DNA from: Thermoplasmata archaeon
Lineage (GTDB): Archaea; Thermoplasmatota; Thermoplasmata; Lutacidiplasmatales; UBA184
NCBI GenBank assembly: GCA_022750205.1
Contig: JAKIWD010000010.1
Span: 1-32,404 of the forward strand
Direction of reading: 5' to 3'
Length of the DNA: 32,404 nt
Under the pieces are notes generated by a model, which was given only the letters and a program-made list of their open reading frames with translations, had not been told where the DNA came from and made no database searches. Shown piece by piece: positions 9,301 to 17,200 of this stretch. Both the position numbers and the translations under genes were made by a program. Within the stretch, counting starts at the first letter, position 1, and each line of letters starts with the position of its first letter.

Positions 9301-10037
9301 TGCGGGCGGCGGCCAACGAGCTCAACGTGCCGATGCAGATCGTCAACGGGCCCGAGCTGGTCAGCGCCCTCGCCGGCCAGTCCGAGGCCGCGGTGCGGGA
9401 CGTGCTCTACCGGGCCCGTGAGAACGCGCCGTCGATCGTCTTCTTCGACGAGATCGATGCGTTGGCGAGCAAGGACTCGATGAAGACCCCCGAGGTCTCG
9501 CGTGCGGTCAGCCAGTTCCTGACGGAGATGGACGGCCTGCGGCCCAAGGACAAGGTCATCATCATCGCCACGACGAACCGGCCGCAGATGCTCGACCCAG
9601 CGCTGCTGCGTCCCGGGCGGTTCGACAAGATCTTCTACGTCCCGCCACCGGACCTCGTCGCCCGCCAGGACATCTTCCGCATCCACCTCAAAGGGGTGCC
9701 GACGGAAGGGGCGATCGACTTCGGTGACCTGGCGCGGCGGAGCGACGGCTACTCCGGCGCCGACATCGCGAGCGTCGTCGATGAGGCGAAACTGATCGCG
9801 CTACGCGAGCAGCTCGTCACCGAGAACAAGGACACCGGCCCCGGTGCGGGGACACCCGGCATGTTCACCGCGAGCGCGACGCCCGAACCGGCCGCGAAGA
9901 TCGAGCCGACGAGCAAGATCGTGGGCGTGCGGATGAACAACCTGCTCGAGGCCATCACCCGGACGAAGACGTCGATCACTCCCGAAACGCTGGCCTGGGC
10001 CCAGGAGTTCATCAAGTCGTACGGGACGCGGACGTAG
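6372..10037 (+). CDS. Polytopic membrane protein fused to tandem Cdc48-type AAA+ modules
   Basis: A 1221-residue protein. Residues 1-95 are a Pro/Ala-rich basic, presumably cytoplasmic, arm. A first membrane segment (about 98-118) leads to a beta-rich outside domain (about 120-288). A second segment (290-314) is followed by a cluster of hydrophobic segments between 332 and 611, roughly ten in all. Two AAA+ domains follow. D1 has Walker A GPPGCGKT at 685-692, Walker B MDEID around 744-745 and Arg-finger region MRPGR at 799-803. D2 has Walker A at 967-974, FDEID around 1026-1027 and LRPGR at 1079-1083. Both look competent for ATP hydrolysis. The D1 pore loop is aromatic (KWYGESE, 717-723), while D2 reads ALAGQSE (999-1005). 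The N-terminal substrate/cofactor domain of Cdc48/VAT is absent, and no FtsH zincin (HExxH) or Lon Ser-Lys site is seen. The role is inferred as extraction or unfolding of membrane or exported proteins; no partner is known. Confidence 0.93.
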   Translation: MGTPSTKTSIPPSQPPVAPAPAPAPMPAPAPAAPAQPAVKPAPKPAAARPMAKPATAASTAIRPATRTGTPASRGPPKTPARTPPRAPGGGKKRLGRTFWALFIIGLILVGTGAALEASFYPEIVHATTASEFLSDSHAALSTNKAATIVQLASSFTVSGASVGVGSTIVVKDSVTGIKYNSTTDTTVLTFGSISSLPTAQRASQTALSNDLFGTVQGQLTWLSTGQTVVMTFTIVNAKLPSGVYQSLSYTTIDGAADATYNAINTGANGANAVAIGPQFLQPSPAPLYDYLFFFLMALGVIVLFLAVAEVWLLHRPIERWLMKQTKDPKHLTTMVMGFTALLGGFFMPFYPWPWVLLIAGAVMLVAWKFPQLSLLILVLFVAPEVAYQSGPLGFIFLFATIPILFASLLDFRFGVGAFLTLFLAPIGLSFTVPVFLAMIFSLYLGLAVAVAGGLMVTLFVTLGNLPVLGYLVGPGAIGTPSLIAGHASSQNPTLPLPYFTANNIGQAYGQMLNPNTQILALGGSGIGQIAIPLAEIGAWCLATWLITYALHEREKQSFENLFKYSMFSGAILAGVTGVALLSFSYTNWTDVFVLLLVPGMLTAAAGSLIIRDAFEAYFTSRLGGTAVGTRVAEMKGLTKITFEMVGGLHDVKADIKESMIIPLMRKDVTSRFKLEPPKGILLFGPPGCGKTMLMKALASELGVEMISIKCSDLMSKWYGESENRVAELLRTARERAPCILFMDEIDAVAKRRDMYTADDVTPRLLSILLSEMDGIDKSAGVIVVGSTNKPDLIDPAMMRPGRLDKIIYVPPPDFNERMEITHVHLVGRPVTNDVDLAEIAKKTERFSGADLANLVREAATIAVRREMMTGVSTPITMDDFRQVLPRIKPSISLRMISDYEVMKMDYERKMHQVQLMERKIVLRRDDDGGLTDIKQAIREYVELPLTRPELMESYKIKTGRGILLFGPPGCGKTHIMRAAANELNVPMQIVNGPELVSALAGQSEAAVRDVLYRARENAPSIVFFDEIDALASKDSMKTPEVSRAVSQFLTEMDGLRPKDKVIIIATTNRPQMLDPALLRPGRFDKIFYVPPPDLVARQDIFRIHLKGVPTEGAIDFGDLARRSDGYSGADIASVVDEAKLIALREQLVTENKDTGPGAGTPGMFTASATPEPAAKIEPTSKIVGVRMNNLLEAITRTKTSITPETLAWAQEFIKSYGTRT

Positions 10038-10059
10038 GCGGGGAAGGGAAACGGAGGCA

Positions 10060-10109
10060 CGCACGGGATGCCCGGTGGACGCCGCGACACTCGACCGACT
10101 TCCCGTGCG
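10060..10109 (+). repeat. Inverted repeat in the gap before the small membrane gene
   Basis: CGCACGGGA (10060-10068) and TCCCGTGCG (10101-10109) are perfect 9-nt complements with a 32-nt loop, within the 98-nt gap after the AAA gene. It could be a transcript hairpin that tunes expression of the genes that follow, or a chance pairing. There is no T-tract, so a terminator is unlikely. Confidence 0.3.
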
Positions 10110-10135
10110 GGGCCCACCCTGAGACGGACGCGGCG

Positions 10136-10495
10136 ATGCCCACGCTCGAGGAGCTCCGCCGCCGCCTCGATGCCACGGCGTGGCTGGGGGTGGGAATCGT
10201 CGGTGCCCTCATCTTCGTCCTCGGCGTCTACCAACCGGCGCTCTACCGCCTCCCCTATGCGCAGTACCTGCAGGTCGTGGTCGCGATATTCGGCGGCGCG
10301 CTCGCCGTCCTCGGGCTCTCGTTCTGGTGGGACCAGCGGGAGGACGAGCGCCAGCACCCGCGCGTCGCCCCGCTCAAGGGCCGCGCCCGCGAGATCGCCA
10401 TCGCCCCCAGCTTCGAGGTCTACAAGCCCGGGCCGATCAACCGGCCTCCGCGCGACGGCGAGTCGCCACCGGATCCCGAGCCGGACGCGGACTGA
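10136..10495 (+). CDS. Small two-TM membrane protein
   Basis: A 119-residue protein from ATG 10136. A short charged N-terminus (LEELRRRLD) is followed by two hydrophobic segments (about 16-36 and 44-64), then a hydrophilic tail that begins with a charged WDQREDERQ stretch and ends Pro/Asp-rich. By the positive-inside rule both termini probably face the cytoplasm. It lies 98 nt after the membrane AAA gene and 12 nt before a giant surface-protein gene, so it is probably co-transcribed with them and could be an accessory of either. I do not recognise a family. Intergenic spacing and the clear membrane pattern support it as a real gene. Confidence 0.75.
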   Translation: MPTLEELRRRLDATAWLGVGIVGALIFVLGVYQPALYRLPYAQYLQVVVAIFGGALAVLGLSFWWDQREDERQHPRVAPLKGRAREIAIAPSFEVYKPGPINRPPRDGESPPDPEPDAD

Positions 10496-10507
10496 GCGGG
10501 CGCGCCC

Positions 10508-13500
10508 ATGACCGGGCTCGGCCGCCGTTCGACGCTCCTCGCCGTGCTCTACATGCTCGTCCTGGTCGGTTCGGCCCTTCCGCTCGCTACGGCGGCTCCG
10601 ACGGGCGCCCCGGCGGCGCCGCATCCCGTGGGCAGCGCTCCCCCGGCCGGGGTCTCCCCGTCCGGCGCGCGTGGACTGGTGATTCACCCGACCATCACCT
10701 GCCCCTCGACCCCGCCTCCGTCACCCGTCTACACGCTCGTCGGCGACCTGTTCCCGATGACGCCGAAGATGACGCAGCAGGGCCCGTGCGACCTCGTCGA
10801 CGAGGACGAGGTCCACGCGACGCTCTCCTCGAGCGCGGCCCAATCGGCCGAGACGTACGTGCAGCCGTTGTGGCTGCCACCGGACTCCGCCAGCGGCTCG
10901 CAGTCCTCGGCCTACGGCCAAGTGTACGTCGGCATGATCGTCAGCGGTGACCCCAACTCCGAATGGCGCCAGTCGTACGCCGAGGTCGCGTTCACGCCCT
11001 CGGGGGGGACATGGAAGGAAGAGGTAGCGGTCTGGTCGTTGGTGAACTCCTCGTTCTACGGGGGGCTGACCAACGACTCGGTGGCCAAGTGCCCCAGTTC
11101 GAGCTCGATGTGGTTCAGCTGGAACAACAGCTACTTCTGCGAGGTGGACCAGGCGTCGGGGAACACGTTCGGGACCACCGTTCCGGGCAACTCGTTCATC
11201 AACGTCACCTTCGCCGGGGCCAAGACCAGCAGCTACGGGCTGAACGTCTGGGTCAACGATTCGACGGACAGCCTGCTCAACACGAACTTCACGTTCAACG
11301 CCACCGCCACCGGCTCCTACACGTTCGAGCCGTTCTACAACGAGTCGTGCTTGGACGCGTGCCTGATGGCCTGGTCGTACCCGTTCGGGCTCGGGTTCGG
11401 GATCTTCCCGCTCTCCTACGATGAACCGCTGCTCCGGTCGATGGACCCGCTGACGTTCGGCATCCCCCAGTTCCGCGTCGGGAACGCCTACACCGGCGAC
11501 TACCAGTTCTTCGACCCCGAGTCGGACTCGGGAGCCTGTTACACCGGTGGCGTTTCGGGCACCGTCGCCAACTGTAACGGGTTCAACCTGGGATCGAACA
11601 CGGGCTACTACCCGTACTTCACCTTCAACGGCAGTCAGATCAACTTCGGCGCCGACTGGCCCTGGACGACCGTCGAGTGGGGCGGCGCCGGTGGCGAGTT
11701 CTACACCAACGCCGCGCAGCACGACATCATTCCCCTGTCATTCTACCGGACCTCCAACTCCAGTCGCGCCGGGTTCACTTCGCCCAACGTGCCGGTGGTC
11801 GTCAACGCGACGGTCCAGGACCTGGGAACCGTCACGACGGTCCAACTCAACTATTCGCTCAATGGCGGGGCGTGGACGACCTCGTTGATGAGCCTCATCG
11901 GCGGGGACGCCACCAACGGAATGTACCAGGCCACGATCCCCGGGACCGAAGGCAACGGCATCCTCAACTACACGATCTGGACCACGAATCACGCCGGCAA
12001 GGCGGAACAGAGTCCCGCGTTCGGTGCGTGGGAGGTCCGCCGCGGGCCGCTCCCCACGTTCACGGTGCGCGTCTCGACCAACCTGTTGAGCTGCGGTAAG
12101 ATCGAGTTCAACGGGACGATCTACGCGAACGACTCGACCGTGAACACGCTCCCCGGCTACTTCCCGCTCTTCGGCGTCGGCTGTTACCCGTGGAACTTCA
12201 CCACGTGGGTGCACACCGGAGGGGTCGTGCTCCCCGGCGGGTTCCTGTCCCGCACCACCTCGGCGGAGGTCTACGGCAACGGAACGGTCGACGCCCAGTG
12301 GACGTATGTCCGCCCGTACGACAACATCACGATCGACACCTCACCGTCGACCTGCGGCACCGTGACGATCGGCAACCAGACCCAGAGCAACGGGGGGTAC
12401 GCGCTGATGCTCGATGGGTTCCCCTACACCCTCGCCCAGAGCGGCTGCGGCACGTACGCGTTCAGCGGCTGGACCGTTACCGACAACCTCTCCATCCTCA
12501 ACCCGACGTTCACACCGCACGGCAACGGCACGCTCACCGCGACGTACGTCTCGACCTCGATCGGCGTCTCCCTGCTCTTCTACACCTCTCCGACGACCTG
12601 CGGCGGCGTCCTCTACCGCGGTGCGGGCTACTCGAACGGGCAATCCCTGAGCGTCGCGCCGGGGACGTACCCGCTCGCGGGGGACCCGTGTGCGCATTAT
12701 GGCCTGGAGAAGTTCACGACCCAAGGCTCCGTGACCGCGACCAATACGTCGGTCACGGTCAACAGTTCGGGGGCGGTGACCGAGGTCAACTACCACCTGA
12801 CCGAGATCTCGTTCGTCGTTAACCCGAGCGCGTGCGGGGTGATCACGTTCGACGGCCAGAACTACAGCAACGGGCAGGTCGCCGTCGTCGCCAACGACAG
12901 CACGCACCTCGCCTTCCCTGTCGCCTCGGCGGGCTGCTACCTGATCGCGTTCACCGCCAACGGCGGGCTCACCCTCGAGGGCAACGATGTCATCGCCAAC
13001 GGCTCCGGCAGCATCACCGCCACGTTCCAGACCACGCCGCCGAACCAGGTGATCGCCTTCCTCACCGACCCGTCGGATTGCGGGATCATCAACTTCAACG
13101 ACATCCCGTACCAGAACGCGAACTTCACCAGCATCGCCCAAGGCCTGCGGGTGACGATCTCGGCCAACGCGTGCGCCGGTTACGGGTTCGTGCGGTGGCT
13201 GACCTACGGGCAGATCACCGTGGTCGGTTCGACGGCCTACATCAACTCCAGCGGCGCCATCGAGGCGATCTTCGAGCCGCTCGTTCAGCTCTACCTGCTG
13301 ACCAACCCGCAAACGTGTGGCGAGGTCGTGGTGAACGGTCAGCCGTACGTCTCCAATTCGACGCTGCTCATCCCCCAGCTCAACACCTACACGATCGGCG
13401 CCATCCCGTGCGCCGGGTATGCGTTCGTCGGCTGGCAGAACACGACCGGTGTCGAGATCAGCGGCACGACCATCTACCTGCTTTCGGGTGCCTTCCTCAC

Positions 13501-14215
13501 CGCGGTGTTCACTCCGCTCGTCTACGCCGTGAACATCACGATCTCGCCCTCGACGTGTGGGAGCCTCCGGCTGAACGGGCAGTCGTTGGGCAACGGCGCG
13601 GTGCTCCACCTGACCGGCGGGACGTACCCGCTCGTCGCCGTCCCGTGCGTCGGCGACCACCTGGACCACTGGGCCGTCAACGGGAGCATCCAGGTCATCG
13701 GGTCGTCCGTGTTCGTCAACGGCTCGGGGAACCTTTCGGCGTTCTACGCCCCGGTACCCCCCGCGGTGAGCATCTCCGTCCCCTCGAGCAGTCTCGCCGG
13801 TGACGGCGTGGAGATCGCGGCCACCGTCGGCGTGCTCATCCCGCCCTTCAACTACAACTACACGTGGACGTTTGGCGACGGCACGTCGCTGACCACGGTC
13901 CTCAATATCACCACGCACACCTACAACTCGCCCGGGACCTACACGGTCCGCGTCGAGGTGCGCGATCCCGACAACCGGACGGCCAACGCCAGCGGCACCC
14001 TCACCGTGCTGTCGGCCTCGGCGACCCAGGGCGTGAGCTTCACGACCGGTGAGGTCGTCGGCTTCGGGCTCGTGGCCCTCGCCCTGCTGGCGATGGTCGC
14101 GGTCGTCGTTGTGCGGCGCCGCGGCGACGGCGCCGGCCCCGACTCCACCACAGAGCTTGCTTCGCCCCCGCCAAGTACCCCGGCCACAGTGTCGGACACG
14201 GAACAGAAACCATGA
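10508..14215 (+). CDS. Giant surface protein: ectodomain, seven InlB-like repeats, PKD, TM anchor
   Basis: A 1235-residue protein from ATG 10508. It has a signal peptide (RRSTLLAVLYMLVLVGSALPLATA). An ectodomain of about 450 residues follows, homologous by eye to the one in the gene at 17741: both have a GxxxxVTFxGA...VNDST-type stretch at about residue 228-250 and a WGGAGG(E/Q)F-type motif at about 390-410. Residues 518-1085 are seven tandem units of about 80 residues resembling divergent InlB B-repeats (Flg_new_2 type), each with a paired CG...C, usually a Trp and a closing sequon-rich strand. A PKD domain (about 1083-1170, with WTFGDGTS) comes next, then one membrane segment (EVVGFGLVALALLAMVAVVVV) and a basic RRR stop-transfer tail. 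The stop overlaps the next gene's ATG (ATGA). A stalked, glycosylated cell-surface or adhesion protein is inferred; no ligand can be named. Confidence 0.9.
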   Translation: MTGLGRRSTLLAVLYMLVLVGSALPLATAAPTGAPAAPHPVGSAPPAGVSPSGARGLVIHPTITCPSTPPPSPVYTLVGDLFPMTPKMTQQGPCDLVDEDEVHATLSSSAAQSAETYVQPLWLPPDSASGSQSSAYGQVYVGMIVSGDPNSEWRQSYAEVAFTPSGGTWKEEVAVWSLVNSSFYGGLTNDSVAKCPSSSSMWFSWNNSYFCEVDQASGNTFGTTVPGNSFINVTFAGAKTSSYGLNVWVNDSTDSLLNTNFTFNATATGSYTFEPFYNESCLDACLMAWSYPFGLGFGIFPLSYDEPLLRSMDPLTFGIPQFRVGNAYTGDYQFFDPESDSGACYTGGVSGTVANCNGFNLGSNTGYYPYFTFNGSQINFGADWPWTTVEWGGAGGEFYTNAAQHDIIPLSFYRTSNSSRAGFTSPNVPVVVNATVQDLGTVTTVQLNYSLNGGAWTTSLMSLIGGDATNGMYQATIPGTEGNGILNYTIWTTNHAGKAEQSPAFGAWEVRRGPLPTFTVRVSTNLLSCGKIEFNGTIYANDSTVNTLPGYFPLFGVGCYPWNFTTWVHTGGVVLPGGFLSRTTSAEVYGNGTVDAQWTYVRPYDNITIDTSPSTCGTVTIGNQTQSNGGYALMLDGFPYTLAQSGCGTYAFSGWTVTDNLSILNPTFTPHGNGTLTATYVSTSIGVSLLFYTSPTTCGGVLYRGAGYSNGQSLSVAPGTYPLAGDPCAHYGLEKFTTQGSVTATNTSVTVNSSGAVTEVNYHLTEISFVVNPSACGVITFDGQNYSNGQVAVVANDSTHLAFPVASAGCYLIAFTANGGLTLEGNDVIANGSGSITATFQTTPPNQVIAFLTDPSDCGIINFNDIPYQNANFTSIAQGLRVTISANACAGYGFVRWLTYGQITVVGSTAYINSSGAIEAIFEPLVQLYLLTNPQTCGEVVVNGQPYVSNSTLLIPQLNTYTIGAIPCAGYAFVGWQNTTGVEISGTTIYLLSGAFLTAVFTPLVYAVNITISPSTCGSLRLNGQSLGNGAVLHLTGGTYPLVAVPCVGDHLDHWAVNGSIQVIGSSVFVNGSGNLSAFYAPVPPAVSISVPSSSLAGDGVEIAATVGVLIPPFNYNYTWTFGDGTSLTTVLNITTHTYNSPGTYTVRVEVRDPDNRTANASGTLTVLSASATQGVSFTTGEVVGFGLVALALLAMVAVVVVRRRGDGAGPDSTTELASPPPSTPATVSDTEQKP
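12059..13752 (+). repeat. Seven tandem ~240-bp coding repeats (divergent InlB B-repeat type)
   Basis: The first Cys codon of each unit falls near 12092, 12351, 12599, 12832, 13078, 13316 and 13556, a period of about 233-260 bp (about 80 residues). The unit pattern is: strand, SPxxCGxxxxNGxxYxNG-like turn, strand, GxYPL, CxGYxFxxW-like, then NGSGxLxAxF. Units have diverged strongly, so this is an old protein-level repeat rather than a recent DNA duplication. Confidence 0.8.
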
Positions 14216-17200
14216 TAAGCCCAGAACCGAAGGCGCCCCAAGTCTCCATGAGCGGAACGACGACCCAGCGTATCTGGAAAGTCCCTACCCTGACGCACCC
14301 GAGCCTCGCGCTCGCGCCGTTGGCGCTGATCGCGTTGATGATGGTCCTGCCGGCGTTGCCGGCCGGGTTCCACCTGGCCGGATCGATGGCGGCGCCCCGT
14401 GCGGCGGCCCCCTCGAGCCCGCTCGAGATGCTTTCCAGCCCGTCGACGGTGATCGCCGTCCCGAACCTGGCCCCGCACGGGTTCCCGGCGGTCGGCCTTC
14501 CCGCCTCCGCCTTCAAAGCCTCGGCCTGGGCTGGCGCCTTGAAGGCCGCGGGGGTCCCGGCGGAGACACCCACTGCGGCCTCCTCCACCATCGGCAACTT
14601 CCAAGTGCCCGGCTCGGACTGCGCGGGATTCGCTCCCCTCTTCGGCGGTCAGGTGTTCCCGATCGAGTTCGCGGGTAGCTCCGTGGCGAGCCCCCCCGGC
14701 CACAACACGACGATCGACATCGCCGGTGCGACGCAGGGCCCCGTCTTCGGCGGCGTGGGCGGCGTCAACTGCACGACCGGCTCGTTGACGTCCGCGATCG
14801 CCACGGCGGGCCTGACCTCCGTCTGGCACTCGACCGATGGCGGCCAGACGTTCGCCAACACCTCCATCCCGATCAACCAGACCCACTGGAACGGTTCGAC
14901 CAGCGACCCGTCCTACGGGGGCATCAACTGGGGCACCCCGGCGATCGCGGCGGGCGCGAACAACATCGTGATGGTCGCGAACACCTACGTCAACGGGATC
15001 TGTTACTACAACTACCTGACCTCGGGCACGGGCTGCACCAACTCAACGGGCCTCCAGTCCGACTGGGGCATCGCCATCTCCGTCTCGAACGATGGCGGGG
15101 TGACGTTCAACGCCTCGGCCCAGATCAACGCGTGGGAGGGCCTGAAGTGGATCAACTTCGGCACGTGCACCGCGTTCTCGTCGGGATTCTATTTCCTCGA
15201 CATCGCGGAGACCCCCTCGATCGCCATCAACCCCTCGACCGGGCTCGCGATCGCAACCTGGGACGTCTTCCAGGCGCAACCGGATCCCGCGACCTGCACC
15301 GACAACGGGCAGGCCCGCGCCCAATACACGATCTCGACCAACAACGGGCAGACCTGGAGCACGCCCGGCAACCTGAGCGGGCTCGTCTCGGAGTCGGCCG
15401 CGGTCAGCATTGGACCGGCCCCGACCTACGCGATCAACGCGGTGTTCGATGACTTCCAGAACTCTTCGTCCGGTATCTCGCTCGAGCAGACCGACTCGAC
15501 CAACAACGGCGCGACCTGGACGGCCCCCAAGGACATCGTCACGGACAACTACGACCTGAGCGGCCAAGCCCAGTTCCCGGACGCCTTCTTCGCCCCGACG
15601 ATCGCCCAGCTCGCCGCGGACGGCTCCGGGACCTCGCCCTACAAGGGGCACGTCTACGCCGTCTGGCAGGACAACCAAACCGGCAGTTCGTTCGCGGGCG
15701 CGGACGGCATTCGCCTGATCATGAGCGCGAACAACGGGACCACCTGGGGTTCCTACGTGACCGTGGCCGGCGGTACGGGGGCGACCTCGTACATCGAGCC
15801 ATCCGTCAGCGTGGCGCCCAACGGGAACGTCTGGATCACGTACTACGCGCTCAGCACCTCCTCGGGCAACTACAACCTGGACGGAAGCCTGTCGACCGAC
15901 GGCGGCGCCATCTGGTCGACACCGTTCCTCGTCAGCGATTCCGCGAGCTCGCCCGGCTCGTCGATCTACGACATCGGGGCGCGGACCGGTCTCGCCGCGA
16001 CCTCGAACGGGGCGTACCCGTCCTGGACCGACTGCCGGAACGCCGTCTGCGACAGCAACGGCGACACGACCTACTGGACGGCCAACCCCCAGGCGGTCTC
16101 GTTGAGCTCCAACGCCGCGGGTGTCCCCGCCACGGTGACGACGGCCGGTGTCCAGAGCGTCGTGACCCTCCCGGCGACGCTGGGCTGGGACAACGCGAGC
16201 ACCCACACGATCTCCGTCCCGCAGTACGTGCCCGACACGCTCAACGCGTCGGACGTCTGGGGCTTCGTGAGCTATTCGGGGCTCAACACCTCGACCTCGT
16301 TCTCGACGACGTTCACCTGGTCGGGGGTCGGCTCGAGCCTGACCGCGACCTACACGGCGGTTCCGGCGGCGGTCATCAAGGGGACGTTCTCCCCGATCTC
16401 CGGGGCCTCGCTCAAGCTGAACAACCAGATCGTGCCGTTGACGCCCGACAACGCGACGGCGCTCCAATACACGATCAGCGTCGCGAGCGGGATCGCCTAC
16501 ACGTTCACTGCGTCGGCGTCGAAGTACCAGACCCAGATCGTGACCGTGTTCACGAGCGGGGGCGGCGTGTACTGGCAGAATTACACCCTGGTCAAATCGC
16601 TCGGTAGCTTCAAGGGGACGCTGACACCGTTCAGCGCCCACCTGACGATCAATGGGACGGTCGTCAGCAACGTCTCCCAGGTCAACGGGGCGTTCAACGT
16701 CCCCGAGGTGTGGGGCTGGTACTGGGTCAACGCCTCCGACCCGGGAACCACCAGCTTCTCGGAGTACCTCGAGGTGTTCCCCGGTCTGATCACCACGGTC
16801 GGCGTCACGCTGTTCGGTGGCTGGATCGCCGGGACCGTGAGCATCGGCGGCAAGACCGTCGCCGGCCTCGTCCTGAAGGTCGACGGCAACCCGGTGACCG
16901 TCGCCGTGCCCAGCTACACGTTCAACCAGAGCGTGCTCGGCGGCTTCCACAACATCACCGCGACCGCTCCCGGCTACAACCTGTCGAAGCTGACGGACGT
17001 CTATGTCACGCCGGGCATCGCGACGAGCCTGAGCATCAACCTGACCAACCGTGGGTGGGTCTCGGGGACCGTCGGACCGGTGGCGGCGCTGGTGCACATC
17101 CAGCTGCACATCACCACGGGGACGGGAGCGGGCACGACCGGCAACTATTACCCGGTCGCGGGCACCACGGGTGTGTTCAACGTCAGCTTGCTCGGGGACA

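Noticed and set aside
6342-9686. Minus-strand ORF of 1114 codons opposite the AAA gene
   Set aside because: The + strand encodes unmistakable AAA motifs; the antisense translation is His/Arg/Asp-rich with no recognisable domain.
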